From the NCBI GenBank assembly GCA_036924085.1, contig JAVGWX010000012.1, positions 33,620,119 to 33,684,118 on the forward strand: a stretch of 64,000 bases of DNA, in the 5' to 3' direction. Source of the stretch: Ariolimax columbianus (Eukaryota; Mollusca; Gastropoda; Stylommatophora; Arionidae). Below are positions 22,086-33,299 of this stretch, piece after piece; the stretch's first letter is position 1, and each line of letters begins with the position of its first letter. The translations under genes and the position numbers were made by a program. The notes below the pieces were generated by a model. It was not told the origin of the DNA, ran no database searches, and worked only from the letters and a program-made list of their open reading frames with translations.

Positions 22086-22154
22086 AATCGGACTGTAACT
22101 GATATTTTGTGTGCCATCAATGCCTACAAAATAGTAAAGAGTTCAGGGTGCAAA
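22086..22154 (+). CDS. candidate in-frame cassette exon (unproven)
   Basis: After a strong acceptor (eight t's, then aacag), 69 bases are open for 23 codons and are followed by gtaagc. Both ends are in phase 0, matching the flanking exons at 20976 and 27706. The peptide runs NRTVTDILCAINAYKIV, then KSSGCK. It matches nothing I know in MPP proteins. If included, it would fall inside the PDZ carboxylate-binding loop. It may be a chance open segment. Confidence 0.25.
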
Positions 22155-22424
22155 GTAAGCAGGGAAAGAAACTGGCAACTTGATTTCATAAAAAAGCTAG
22201 GGGTCTAGTATAAGGAAGTCTCTTACACTTCATCCGTATTACTAATGTCTTCTTTGAGACTACATCCTTTTATGTTATAAAGTTACTTAAATTGCAGCTA
22301 CAAAAGAATACAAATTTCATAAAATATAAGACATAATTATTAGTAACTTTCTTTAAATTTTGCAACTTATGCAATGTACAACATTATTTATACAAAAGGA
22401 ATAGCTACTACGATTATTTTAGTG

Positions 22425-22800
22425 GTGTGAGAAACTGAATGCAACAGCAATGTACATTCTAGAGTGGTGAAAGAATTTGAATGCAACAGAAATGTACATT
22501 CTAGAGTGGTGAAATAATTTGAATGCAACAGAAATGTACATTCTAGAGGGGTGAAATAATTTGAATGCAACAGAAATGTACATTCTAGAGTGCTGTAAGA
22601 AACTGAATTCAGCAGCAATGGGCATTTTAAAGTGGTGCAAGACATTGAATGTGGCAGTAATATACATTTTACAGTAGTGCCAGAAATTGAATGTGACAGC
22701 AATGTATGTTTTAGGGTGGTGCAAGAAACTGGATGTAGCAGTAATGTACATTTTAGGGTGGTGTAAGAAATTAAATGCTGTAGCAATGTACATTTTAGGG
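22425..22800. repeat. 42-bp minisatellite, about 9 copies
   Basis: The unit contains GTGGTGAAATAATTTGAATG and CAACAGAAATGTACATTCTA. Because 42 is divisible by three and the unit lacks stops, two minus-strand frames of 132 and 124 residues stay open, with 14-residue repeats. They are by-products of the array. Confidence 0.93.
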
Positions 22801-22804
22801 TGAT

Positions 22805-23440
22805 TGTCTTAGTAGACTGTAATGGTTAAATTCTTGTTTTTAAAAAGGACATGTTGGGATAACCAAGATTTGAAATAAAAAGTGTGTTTTCAAAAATCAT
22901 AGTTACAAAATTTTTCGTACTGCAGGGGGGTGTTGGGGGATTTCTAAGACTGAGTAGTAAAGACACTTTGCCCCTGCAGTCATCATGAAGTGTGTAAGCT
23001 AGATTGTTATGGTACTTCCAGATAGATAACAAATTTCCAGGGGTCAAGCACATATGCTCATAATAAAAGTAAAGTATATAGTATTGCAGAGTAGCATACT
23101 TGGAGTAGTAACTCTCTAACATGTTTTTGGTTGTTTTTTTCTCCTTGTTGTTATTTCACTTCTCCAAGTTGTAAGAGCTTCTAATCACCCAGAATGAGTG
23201 ACCAGCATGGTGTCCAATTGGCCAGTTAGTTGTATATTCATGTGAGAGTTTATGCTTACACTTTTCAGTTATGTTTTCCTCTGAAACCATTGATTGTCAT
23301 GTAGCTTGAATAATAAAATAAGTCAGAAATGTAATTATTACAACATAAATAGCAAAAATACATTGAGTGCACATATTCTTCAATCATCAATAAAAAAACA
23401 GAGAGCTACTCATAATTTCAGAAAGTTGTAATCTGTGGAA
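22805..23440. other. intron, no feature recognised
   Basis: Only short frames. A seven-G run lies near 22926. Confidence 0.4.
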
Positions 23441-23455
23441 ACAGAAAACCATATA

Positions 23456-23816
23456 TTTCTTCTGCTTCATTCATTCTCAGTCTACCACTACCAAGCCCTG
23501 AAAAGAGCTTTGCAAATAGCAGGATGTTGTCCACAGAACGAAATGCGTTGTGTTGTAGTTTACAGTTTGACTGTCATATTTGCACCTTTTGATCCGACAC
23601 ATCAAACTTCAGCAGGCATTTTTTAAGTACTGGGTTAGTCTTTCCTCTTCGACCCCTTCTCTTTAGCCAGTCTGCTCTCTTGCAACCTGTTATCCAGGAT
23701 CACCGCATGGAGGTGTAGAAGGGTCTTGGCAGCTCGGATTCGCTGACTCTGACCCTAGCAGTCAGTTATGGGTCGCTGACAACTGCAGATTATGCTCTGC
23801 TCAGCATCTTTATACC
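23456..23816 (-). mobile_element. SINE-B, 11-bp target duplication, inside a LINE
   Basis: AAAACCATATA lies at 23445-23455 and 23818-23828. The sense 5' end is altered to GGTATAAAGATGCTGAGC. The tail is a short CTTCTGCTTC (minus GAA-like). The DNA immediately right of it is LINE coding remnant. Confidence 0.88.
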
Positions 23817-23829
23817 AAAAACCATATAC

Positions 23830-26230
23830 ACCATTTTCTCCAGTAGTAATAAAGAGGCACAGAAGAAATCCACTAACATCAAAATAAATGGGGAATTAAT
23901 AGTTAAAGAGGATACCCCAGTTTATCTGGAAGTAACACTAGATAGACAATTGAAACTAGACAGACACATCTACAATCTTAGAGATAATGCAAGCTAGCGA
24001 TTAAACTCAATCAAAAGTATTGCTTGCACAAATTGGAGAGCTGATAAACAAACTCTTCACCACTTTTACCTTGGATATATATAATCAGTGATGGACTATA
24101 ACTTTCCCATGCAAGCCACTATATGTACAAATAACATCTCATCTATTGATCTGGTACAGCATCAAGCTCTCAGATTAATTTGTAGGGGTAGACAGCGCCG
24201 TCTGAGATAGAGACCTATACAGAACATCTGAATATCAAGAGGAAAAACTCACTCACTGAAGTGGTAGAGAGATACTTCTTCTTCTTCTTCATCGTACGCA
24301 GTCAGACAGTAACCATTATTTTTTCGAAAAAAGCGGCGGTCATCCTGAGGCTGTCAACACTGCCATAAAGCTTGTCTTGTGTTGCCACTGGTGATGGCCA
24401 CATCTGCTCTCTCTGAGCCTCGTATGTCGGGCAGCTCTGCAGCAGATGCTCAGCGGTCATTTTCCCGGTACCACACGGGCATTCGTCGGTACCACCGATT
24501 CCACTATTCAATTTGTTGAATAGGTGGTTCCTCAGTCTATTGTGGCCAGTGCGAAGTCTGAAGACAACAACCTGCTCTCTTCTGTTCAACTGGTAATAGG
24601 CATCGTTTTTGGTGTAGCCGGTATGTTCAGTTTCCCATTTGGTCATGTATCTGGCTTTAATAAGCCGTTTTGACTCTTCGTACGTCAAACTAGTATCTGT
24701 TTGTGGTAGTCTTGCATCTTCTTTTGCCAGTCTGTCTGCCTCCTCGTTGCCTTGGATGTTGCAGTGTGATGGGACCCCCTGTACCACTCCCCTTTTTGGT
24801 GCGAACTGCTGGCATAGTTGACAGAGTACTGCTCTTAAGTCATTAAGCTCAGTGTTTTTCTGGCTTTTTAGCGCTGTGACTACGGCCAGAGCATCTGTAA
24901 GCAGGACTATATGGCTTTCATTTTCTTTATGTGTCACCATTTCTTCCACTGCCGCCCTCAGTGCCTCTGCCTACGCTCTGAAATTGCTTGTGTACTTACC
25001 AGTAGCGAATGACAGTGTTATTTTTCTGCCATTTGGTAGGTTCAGGAATGCTCCTGCCCCTCCATTCTGTGTAGTGTTTGTTACAGAACCATCGGTGTAT
25101 GCATGGGTCCAGTCCATGCTTGGGTAGTTTTTCGATATAAAGCTTAGGGTAGTATCTCTCCTTTCTTTTTCAGTCTGGCAGTTTTTGTTTCCAATACCTG
25201 GTATATTTTCTACCACCTCTGGAAATATATCCTGCCTCCAGGTAGGTTTTCGAACAGTAGTGATGGGCTTTGGTGTTGTTAGTGCGTTTATGGGATCTTC
25301 GTGCATCTTTGCTTTGGCTATTTCTGCAAAGTTTCTCCGCTTCAGTTTCCCATTTCCCAAATTGTTTAGTCTCTGGTGCATTGGATGGTCAGTCAGTCTT
25401 CGGAGTTTCTCTGACTGCAGCTGGGCTCTGCAGTCTCTTCTATCGGTCATGGATTGCAGTTTTGTAATCTTTTCAAGTTTTACAATTGGCGTTGACTTCA
25501 TGCCTCCTGTTATAACTCTCATGGCTTGGTTTTGAAGTTTGCTAACTTTATCGAAGTTCGTCTTTGCTGCTGTTGTCCATGCCACAATGCCATACTCGAG
25601 AACTGGTCTCACTCTTCCAGTGTACAGTTTCTTTAGTATGCTTTCATCTGCTCCCCAGCTTGTGCCAGCAAGTTTCCTCATGATTGCCATTCTTTCTCTG
25701 GCTCTCATTCGGTTTCTCTCGATCTGACTTTTCCATGTCATGCGCCGATCAAATGTGACTCCCAGATAGTTTGGGTTGTCGTTTGGCTGCAGGAATTTGC
25801 CATTTAAACTTAATTTGGTATTTTGGGGTTTGATTGAAGGTAGAGAGATACAAAAGACAAGAGAATTGCCACCTAAATATGGTACAAATAGACTCCTGGA
25901 AGCAAAAGAGAAGACTGAAGCGAGTGTCTCCACTGGATATAGTAGATGAGGAAAACCATATACACCATCTAGCAGAGGATAGAGAAGAAGAATACAAGTT
26001 TATGGACCACCCCTATGGGAAAATTTCTACCTGCCAGTTATTTCAGCATATCTAATAGAAAAGGTGTCGATCAAGGAAGCTGCACCTACTATCCTAAAGA
26101 CGTATCTTGGAGACAGCCAATAGATACCCAGCATCAGCAGTCCTAGTTGATACAGATGAATCAGCTTTCAAATCTACCTTGTTTGCAGGTTATGGTATCT
26201 ATATACAATATTTGGATAGATTCTTATATG
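23830..26230 (+). pseudogene. RNase-H LINE fragment (host), split by LINE-A
   Basis: The plus strand shows INGELIVKEDTPVYLEVTLD, RQLKLDRHIYNLRDN and LVQHQALRLICRG before the insertion. After it come a basic segment (25835-26050) and VDTDESAFKSTLFAGYGIY, an RNase H start. The host is older and richer in stops than the inserted element. Confidence 0.75.
24276..25838 (-). mobile_element. LINE-A, 1563 bp, perfect 13-bp target duplication
   Basis: GGTAGAGAGATAC at 24263-24275 and 25839-25851. The frame 25933-24971 (of which 25838 down belongs to the element) encodes the thumb, PNYLGVTFDRRMTWKSQIER, RPVLEYGIVAWTTAAKTNFD, QNQAMRVITGGMKSTPI and the RNase H start WTHAYTDGSVTNTTQNGGAG. The frame 24949-24302 continues with VPSHCNIQGNEEADRLAKE, a C-P-C zinc knuckle, and a C-terminus in IMVTV. 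The two frames overlap and are separated by one stop or shift near 24960. It ends in a GAA tail (24276-24290). Confidence 0.95.
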
Positions 26231-26420
26231 TATTTTTGTGATTCATGCAGCAAAAACCATTTAAATGATGAAATGGAAGGTTATCAAAACAGCCAATAAG
26301 ATTTTTCACCAGCAGTTTGGCCTATGAAAATTTATGCCGCTAGAAACAGTGATTTTTAATAACTCCAAGTTGGTGCTCAAGGCAGCAAAGCACATCTCAT
26401 TCAACAAAATAATCACAGTG

Positions 26421-26669
26421 ATTGTTTGTTTTTTTTGGATTTATTTCACTATTCCCCAAGGCGGTGTGCGTTGCACTGTAGTTTTTATTTGGTGCCTATC
26501 AACATAATGCATCCAACTTCAGCATGCATTTTATGTAAGGGTCTGTTTCCTCCTGCATTTTCTAAGAGTTTGCTTTCCCGGGGTAACGGTCGGTGCTGTG
26601 AAGGGGATCGAACCCAACACCTTTGGATTGTGAGCCGTGTCACTTATCCACTAGCCCACATCATTCCCC
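26421..26669 (-). mobile_element. tRNA-derived SINE (SINE-C), 10-bp target duplication
   Basis: AATCACAGTG at 26411-26420 and 26670-26679. On the minus strand it has a degenerate tRNA-like head with B-box GGTTCGATCCC, then a body with GGAAAGCAAACTCTTAGAAA and an A-rich tail. SINE-C copies also lie at 30087, 53354, 60937 and 61997. Confidence 0.9.
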
Positions 26670-26759
26670 AATCACAGTGGTAAAAGAACACTGGTCCTCT
26701 TTTGTGCAAGTTATTAGTAGAACAGCCATCTTTAAACTACTACTGGGCCCAAAGACACA

Positions 26760-27065
26760 ACACAGGGAAGGAATTGACAGCAGTAGCGAATTATAACTGA
26801 CTGCTTGCATCAGGGTCAGTGAACATCAAGTAAACAAGATCAAATTCTGCCTCCTCATGGCAGCCTTGGGAACAGGCTGCACTAGTGTAGTCCAACTAAG
26901 AGAATAGGAGTTAAAGAGGGAAAGCAAACCTAGCCCCAAAAATGCTGTGCTGCAATTGGATGCATCGAACCAAAAGACTCAGATATTACAGTCTTGCTGT
27001 AAACTACAACACAATATCACAAATGCCCTTCTCAGGACAAGTGCAGAAGAAGAAGAAATGGCTAT
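26760..27065 (+). mobile_element. SINE-B2 relative, sense orientation
   Basis: It has AACTGACTGCTTGCATCAGG, GGCAGCCTTGGGAACAGGCT, AAAAATGCTGTGCTGCAATT and a final GTGCAGAAGAAGAAGAAATG tail. It is the most complete member of the diverged subfamily. Confidence 0.65.
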
Positions 27066-27700
27066 TATGACTTCAAATGGATCCCAGGGCCCCTTACTGG
27101 GAAGAAAAGAACATAAACTACTGCACCTCCATGCATGTCATACAAAAAGAACTAGAAGATCTGTGCATAGGGTTAGAAAATTCATCATGTAAAGCAGAAA
27201 CTACAACTAAAAAATTCATGCAAAGGGATTTGGCAATGTTACCTAAATTGAGGCTGATTATAGTTGTGACTCAATACTGGCTGGTGTAAAAATAGGACAA
27301 TACGATGACAATATGTGGCTTGTCTGCACTCTCATACCATCTATGGAGCACTCTTAAAATATTTAACACTGATACTGTCAACTTACATGACAATGGCACA
27401 GTGTTTCATTTTCTATCTCAATATTAAGGATTCCATTTGAAGCCGCCTCATACATATATAGCCAGTGAATATCTTAAGTCTACTTCTACAGTTATGGTGC
27501 TGACTATTCTATATTTTATTGATCACTGTGGTTCAGCTTTTTCCCTAAGGTCTTTTAGGACTCCTGTTCTTGACTGCCGTTTCAGGCCTAATTGCTTCAG
27601 TAGGACGAGAAAAGGTTATGTCTCAAAAAACTAAAAGTATGTTTGATTTTCAGACATGATAAATGTCTGTTATATTTGCTTCAATGTTGCAAAGTGCATT
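27066..27700. other. intron, no feature recognised
   Basis: Short unrelated frames only. Confidence 0.4.
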
Positions 27701-27705
27701 AACAG

Positions 27706-27787
27706 GGAGCTACGATCTACCTCAACGAGCGCACAGGATGTGTGGAAATTGCCAGAGTTCTTCATGGAGGAGCTGCTCATAGAAGTG
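27706..27787 (+). CDS. MPP7-like exon: PDZ ligand-binding loop and strands
   Basis: There are 27 codons plus one base. It begins GATIYLNERTGCVEIARV and continues LHGGAAHRSG across the junction. G-A-T-I is the GLGF-type loop that binds C-terminal peptides, and the GGAA-x-RSG turn is typical of MPP PDZ domains. The acceptor is taacag and the donor gtaagt. An upstream in-frame candidate cassette (22086-22154) would separate PL from GATI. Confidence 0.95.
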
Positions 27788-27930
27788 GTAAGTACACCAA
27801 ATGCAGAGGACCTCTAATTAGTTATGGAGCAATGATCATACGTTGAGATTTAAGTTGATCATTTAGATAAAACCCTCACTATGACCTAATTAATTCATGA
27901 ACATTGCCCTCAAGTCCAGTTTGAAATCAA

Positions 27931-28000
27931 TTCCATTCAAGGGACCTTCACTGAATTTGACAATTCCATTCAAGGGACCTTCACTGAATTTGACAATCTG
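27931..28000. repeat. 35-bp direct duplication
   Basis: The block ATTCCATTCAAGGGACC, TTCACTGAATTTGACA occurs twice in tandem with no difference. Confidence 0.9.
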
Positions 28001-28604
28001 TGGTTCCTAAGCAGTATTATATCACAATACATCAGAAGATAGAAGGCATAGCCGGGAGGTTAAAAAACAGTTAAGATTTTAAGACATTTAAAAAAAAATC
28101 ATATGTCAAAAATATGTGAAGTGTGATAAGAAAAAAAGGATCCTAGATACAGCCAGAAGTTGCTAGGCAAAAGTTTACCTTTGAAATTAACATGTATGTA
28201 GCCTGAGTCACATCTGCCCTGTTCACTTGGAATGTTTGCAGTGGTGCTTTGCCTCTTTACATATGTAAACCACATTGGTCACAGTGTCTTGTTGAAAAAT
28301 AATCGATCAACAAATTTGCATCCAAGTTTCAGTTCTCAGTCCTAACCCAACCCCAAAAATCTTGGGGATGGCTGTACACTTTTGGTCTGACCTTTCCCTT
28401 GGTGACATGTTCAGCTTGGTTGAATCTACCAGGAGCATAAAATTCTTGCTGACAGCTCCTAGGATCATCAAAATACTCAAGCTGTCTCACTACTTTCATG
28501 TAGTGGACAGATAACAGTCAACTGTAGTGGTGTATTATAATTTGGCTGGGATGAAAATAGAACAATAAGTACATATTCACTTTCTTGTTTGTTTTTTTTA
28601 TAGT

Positions 28605-29760
28605 ACATTTCTTCTTCTTGTTCATGTTCTTGTTCTTGTTCTTCTTCTTCTTCTTCTTATTCTTCTTCTTCTTTTTCTTCTTCTTTGTCTTCTTCATCTT
28701 TGTCTTCTTTTTCTACTTCTTCTATGAGTTTCTGACTGCTGTCAGTTTACTCAGTGCTTAATCTTTGGCCCTGTTCTAAATGAACGACTCCCTTTATGAA
28801 ATGGGATTCACCTACACAGAGCATTCTGGTTTAAAGGTGCCAGAGCTTTGCACCTCGTCACATCTTCTGTTAATCTCACTTTGAGAAGACCAGAAGCTGA
28901 GCTTTTTTCTGCCAGTATCTTTGTGTGGTACATGCCTTTGAAGCTTTTAGTAAGAATTGAGAGCTTCTTCTTCTTGCATTTCCTCCTTGATATTTACATG
29001 GTCAGATGAGTTTCAATGATGAACTCAATTGTTTTCTGAAGCTTTTCTTTAGTTTTATACAATTTTGAGTTAAGTGTTGAGTCACTTGGCCAGTAGGTCT
29101 TCTTCAACTGGATATACAAAGGACAATCCCGTAAACATTATTTGCAGTTTGTTCACTCAGTCCACACTGCACAGTGGGGAAAGCAAACAGATGAAGCCTG
29201 TTTCTAGTCTGCTATGCCCGTTCTAAGGTGAGAATGGTGATCTATATCAATTTATAAGAAATGTAGTAATCTTCATCAGAGTGGTTTTGATCACTTCTCA
29301 GAGCCTGGATAACTCTTTAGTTCTGAAAGTATGTGATTTCACTGTCTTCCTGTTCACATTCTTCTCTCCTTTCCGCAGGACTGCCTGCCTTTTCATTGCC
29401 AGGTACACCACAATGAGATGGTAACCATTGAAGTATGATTCTGTTGACTGGCAGCTACGCTACTTCGTTAATTTCTCATGTCAGAGTCTACCCCTGTTTC
29501 AGTCCAGATAATGTGTCTGTGAAGATGACTACTTGATGGCAGTCAGAATTCCTATTGTGTACTATATTAGCAACTTGTTCTAGAGATGAATACTCAGCTG
29601 CATATTTCTTCCTCAATGCCACTCCCAGTTATGACATCATTCAGGACCAAGATTGTGACTGATTTATCAGCAATAATTTGTATATACATATTCTATTATT
29701 TCAATTTGTACTGATATTGATCATGGTGTGTCTTTCATGTCCTGATGAATAATCAAAGTT
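28605..29760 (-). pseudogene. decayed RNase-H LINE with GAA tail
   Basis: A (CTT/GTT)n tract at 28611-28720 fits a LINE tail on the minus strand. Near 29430-29370 the minus strand reads ILQWLPSHCGVPGNEKAG, the RNase H histidine-loop motif. Other parts have stops. A SINE-B2 scrap (28720-28790) lies next to the tail. Confidence 0.65.
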
Positions 29761-29784
29761 CTACTGTGCTGACTTTTTAATCAG

Positions 29785-29870
29785 GTTTGCTAAGTGCTGG
29801 AGATGAAATCCATGAGATTAATGGAGAACCAGTCAAAGGATTGGATCCCGATAGAATTGTTGAAATGCTG
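29785..29870 (+). CDS. MPP7-like exon: PDZ core helix
   Basis: Two bases complete the split glycine, then 28 codons: LLSAGDEIHEINGEPVKG followed by LDPDRIVEML. GDEI-x-E-x-NG is the standard PDZ strand, followed by the ligand-groove helix. The acceptor is atcag and the donor gtaagt. This middle part also resembles PALS1, one reason why orthology is left open. Confidence 0.95.
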
Positions 29871-30086
29871 GTAAGTATTTTGTAACAAAACCACATTTGC
29901 ATTATTCATTTTGCAAATCTTTAAGTAAAATATTCCCACAGCATAAAATAATGATGGCTATGGTTTGTGTGTACATGAGTTCCTCAAACCTTCAGAGACT
30001 TGTGTGGATCTATTGTCCTAGTCCTGTTAGAGCTTTAGGTAATGAATGAGCTGGTAGCAGTCATGGAAACCTCAAACCTTCAGGGG

Positions 30087-30295
30087 TGCTGGGTTCGATC
30101 CCCATCACAGCACCGGCCGTTACCCCGGGGAAGCAAACCCTTAGAAAATGCAGGAGGAAGCAGACCCTTACATAAAAATGCATGCTGAAGTCGGATGCAT
30201 TGAGCCGACAGGCGCAAAATAAAAACCACAGTGCAACGCACACCCGCCTTGGGAAATAGAGAAATAAGGCGAACAAAAAAAAAACAAAAAAAAAA
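30087..30295 (+). mobile_element. SINE-C, 5' truncated, 13-bp target duplication
   Basis: AAACCTTCAGGGG at 30074-30086 and 30296-30308. The copy begins inside the tRNA head at TGCTGGGTTCGATCC and ends in an interrupted poly-A. Confidence 0.93.
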
Positions 30296-30329
30296 AAACC
30301 TTCAGGGGAATTCAGAAGGCTTAGAGACA

Positions 30330-30355
30330 TACAATCCCCCCCCCCCCCCCCCCTC
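30330..30355. repeat. poly-C run
   Basis: About 20 consecutive C's following the SINE's right flank. Confidence 0.9.
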
Positions 30356-30399
30356 CGCATATGCTGAGTATAAATGAACTTAAAAGGGAAAGACTCAAT

Positions 30400-31415
30400 T
30401 AAAGCAACTTTGTGGCATCAGAAAAGGGGAAAACAAATCCTATAAATGGCACATTACAAATAAAACCTATGCATACTACACACATGCCTCCTATCTTGAG
30501 AAAACCGCACTTCTCAGACCTGATAGAAAATATTCCCGGCATTGTAAAAAGCAGCCAGAAACAGAAAGAAGAACCCTAACTGTAAAACATCTAGAGAATC
30601 ACTACACAAGCATGTATATACAGATAGATCAGCATCAAATGCAACAGAGTATGGAGGTGGGGGATCTTTCTGACCCTAAAAAACAGTACACGAAGAAGGT
30701 TTTCAGTAGCGATTGGAAAATTTTCAAATAACTTCAGAGGCAGAGGCCTTGAAAACTGCAGCAGAAGTTCTAATGACCAATGAAAACACAGAGAGACAAG
30801 TGCTACTCTTAACAGATGATCTGTCAGTGGTTGCAGCACAGGGGAGCCGGAAAAACACAGACCTACAGGAAGTAAGAAACTATTTATAAACTATATCACC
30901 GGTTGAAGACAGTTGTAATACAGTGGATTCCACTTCGTTGCAATATTTTTGGCAGTCGAGAGGCTGACAGACTGTCAAGAGAAGGTGGAAAACTATTTCA
31001 ACCTGATATAGGTATAACCTATGAAGAGACCAAGAGGTTTACCAAGTGTAGATACAGGAACAAGTGGGAAGCACAGCACACAGGTCATCAACTAAAAGAT
31101 GCATATTACCAGCTCAACAGAGGTGAGCAGATAGTAATCTAGGCTTTGCACAGGCCACAACAGACTGAGATACCATCTGTTCAACAAACTAAGAGTAGAA
31201 CATACAGATGAATGTGTCTGTGACACAGACAAAATGACTGCTGAGCATCTGCTATATACATGTCCAACATACAAGGAACAGAGAAAGAATGTGTGGCTAT
31301 CACCAATGCATTTCCTGGACAAGCTATATGGAGATGCCAATATCCTCACGCCAACCACTTGTTTCTTTAGATATATTAAGTTGATGTCTGAAAACAAACA
31401 AAGAAGAAGAAGAAA
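30400..31415 (+). pseudogene. RNase-H LINE fragment, I-group
   Basis: The RNase H domain reads YTDRSASNATEYGGGGSF with stops after it. Then 30903-31142 gives WIPLRCNIFGSREADRLSRE, where the histidine of PSHC is lost, and DAYYQLNRGEQIVI. The zinc knuckle follows at 31210-31265 (C-V-C-x7-EHLLYTC). It ends with ACAAACAAAGAAGAAGAAG. It shares the C-terminal architecture of LINE-A but is clearly diverged. Confidence 0.8.
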
Positions 31416-31569
31416 AACCTGCAGTGGTTTATGTGGATCTACTGTCCTTGTGAAAGCTGAGGTTATGGAAACAAAAGCGCTAACATCCTGGCTTTGGGGA
31501 AGACAATGTGATGAAGTGGTGAAGCAATTTATGACATGGCTCAAAACCCAGGCTTGCTTGCATTTGGAT

Positions 31570-32265
31570 TCATGAAACAGTAAGGTTATTTTTTAAATAT
31601 ATGATGAAGTTGGATACACTTGCAGTTAGATGCAAAACACAGTAAAATGCACTCGGCATAAGGAAACAAAGTGAACATAAAAGAAAAAAGAAGCAGAAAA
31701 AAACTAAGTATTACAGGTTTTAAAACTATAGTGGAAACATTATTTAAAGCTCAGATTGACAGGATCACATGTTCACTGGTGGTACTACGAGTGACATATC
31801 CACAATTTACAGAATGCAGACATAAATAAAAAAATAAGTAGGAAACATAGATCAGTAGTGTGTACAAGCCACAATGCACCGGACCTATCAGTATAAACCC
31901 ATTTCACTATTTCTTGAAAGAGAGGGAGCCCCTATTAGTCTGCCTGAATTGCAGTAAGCTTTGCATGAGATAACATTAGCATGAAGATTATAATGTGTTA
32001 CTAACATCATTTATTGCTTTCATGTAATGTTATTGTTTAACTTTTGTCATCAGAATGTGCAATAATAAGGTTATTTTTTTACTTTTTTTTATAGTTACAG
32101 AAACAAGTATTGTGACAGTTTTTACGTGATAACTATTTAATTAACATTTTAATAACAATAACCCAAACTTGTTATTGTAAAACTCCACCTTTGAAATTTT
32201 TTTTCACTGCTTTATTATTACATTTTAGGTACATAGTCTGTATGTATTATCCTTTTTATTTTACA
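31570..32265. other. intron, no feature recognised
   Basis: AT-rich DNA with T runs before the exon at 32273. Confidence 0.4.
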
Positions 32266-32272
32266 TTTTCAG

Positions 32273-32344
32273 TCAGAAGTCTCCGGTTCTGTTACCTTGA
32301 AATTAGTGCCTTGTATGAAAACTAACCTGGGCCGCAGAACACAG
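32273..32344 (+). CDS. MPP7-like exon: last PDZ strand and linker
   Basis: There are 24 codons in phase 0. SEVSGSVTLKLVPC is the final PDZ strand and is followed by a basic linker, MKTNLGRRTQ. The acceptor is ttcag and the donor gtatgc. The next exon is about 8.7 kb away, across the largest intron in this gene apart from repeats. Confidence 0.93.
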
Positions 32345-32709
32345 GTATGCATCATCATTATCATTGTACTTCTGTTTTCACTTCAAAAGGATTGCAGGTA
32401 GCCAACTTCAAGGAAGCCTGTTACAAAGACAAGCAAGGGTAACTCATTCACTAGCACACTCCGCTAGGAGTGGCTTATAAATTTATCTATTATGGTCGGA
32501 AGCCGGCACCAGTGTAAAATTTGAAATGAAAAATAAATCTAAAAAAAAAGATTAATCTGTCCTAATTCTTTTAATACACAAGGAAATGATCTTTCCAAAC
32601 CATAACAAAGTCTGCATGTTTTAAAATCGATATTATTGTAACATATTTGTAGGTTTAATATTTTTTACAAAGTTTTATACAAATGGCAAAAAATGGCAAA
32701 AAGGGAACA

Positions 32710-33292
32710 GTTCAGAAAGAAGTGGAAGAGGCTAGATAAATGAAAACAAGTATAAATATTAGTCCATGTGCATGCTCTTTGATGATTTCAGAAGCTAGAG
32801 AAATGAAAACTAGTATAAATATTAGTCCATGTGCATGTTCTTTGATGATTTCAGAAGCTAGATAAATGAAAACTAGTATAAATATTAGTCCATGTGCATG
32901 TTCTTTGATGATTTCAGAAGCTAGATAAATGAAAACAAGTATAAATATTAGTCCATGTGCATGTTCTTTGATGATTTCAGAAGCTAGATAAATGAAAACT
33001 AGTATAAATATTAGTCCATGTGCATGTTCTTTGATGATTTCAGAAGCTAGATAAATGAAAACAAGTATAAATATTAGTCCATGTGCATGTTCTTTGATGA
33101 TTTCAGAAGCTAGATAAATGAAAACTAGTATAAATATTAGTCCATGTGCATGTTCTTTGATGATTTCAGAAGCTAGATAAATGAAAACAAGTATAAATAT
33201 TAGTCCATGTGCATGTTCTTTGATGATTTCAGAAGCTAGATAAATGAAAACTAGTATAAATATTAGTCCATGTGCATGTTCTTTGATGATTT
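32710..33292. repeat. 63-bp satellite, 9 copies, dimeric higher order
   Basis: The unit contains GATGATTTCAGAAGCTAGAT, AAATGAAAAC(A/T)AGTATAAAT and ATTAGTCCATGTGCATGTTC. The diagnostic base alternates A,T in successive units from the fourth to the ninth copy, so the amplified unit is a 126-bp dimer. Homogeneity is very high. Confidence 0.95.
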
Positions 33293-33299
33293 CTACTCA

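Noticed and set aside
22388..22793. Two overlapping minus-strand open frames with 14-residue repeats
   Set aside because: They arise from a 42-bp minisatellite whose unit is a multiple of three; no start context, splice sites or family support.
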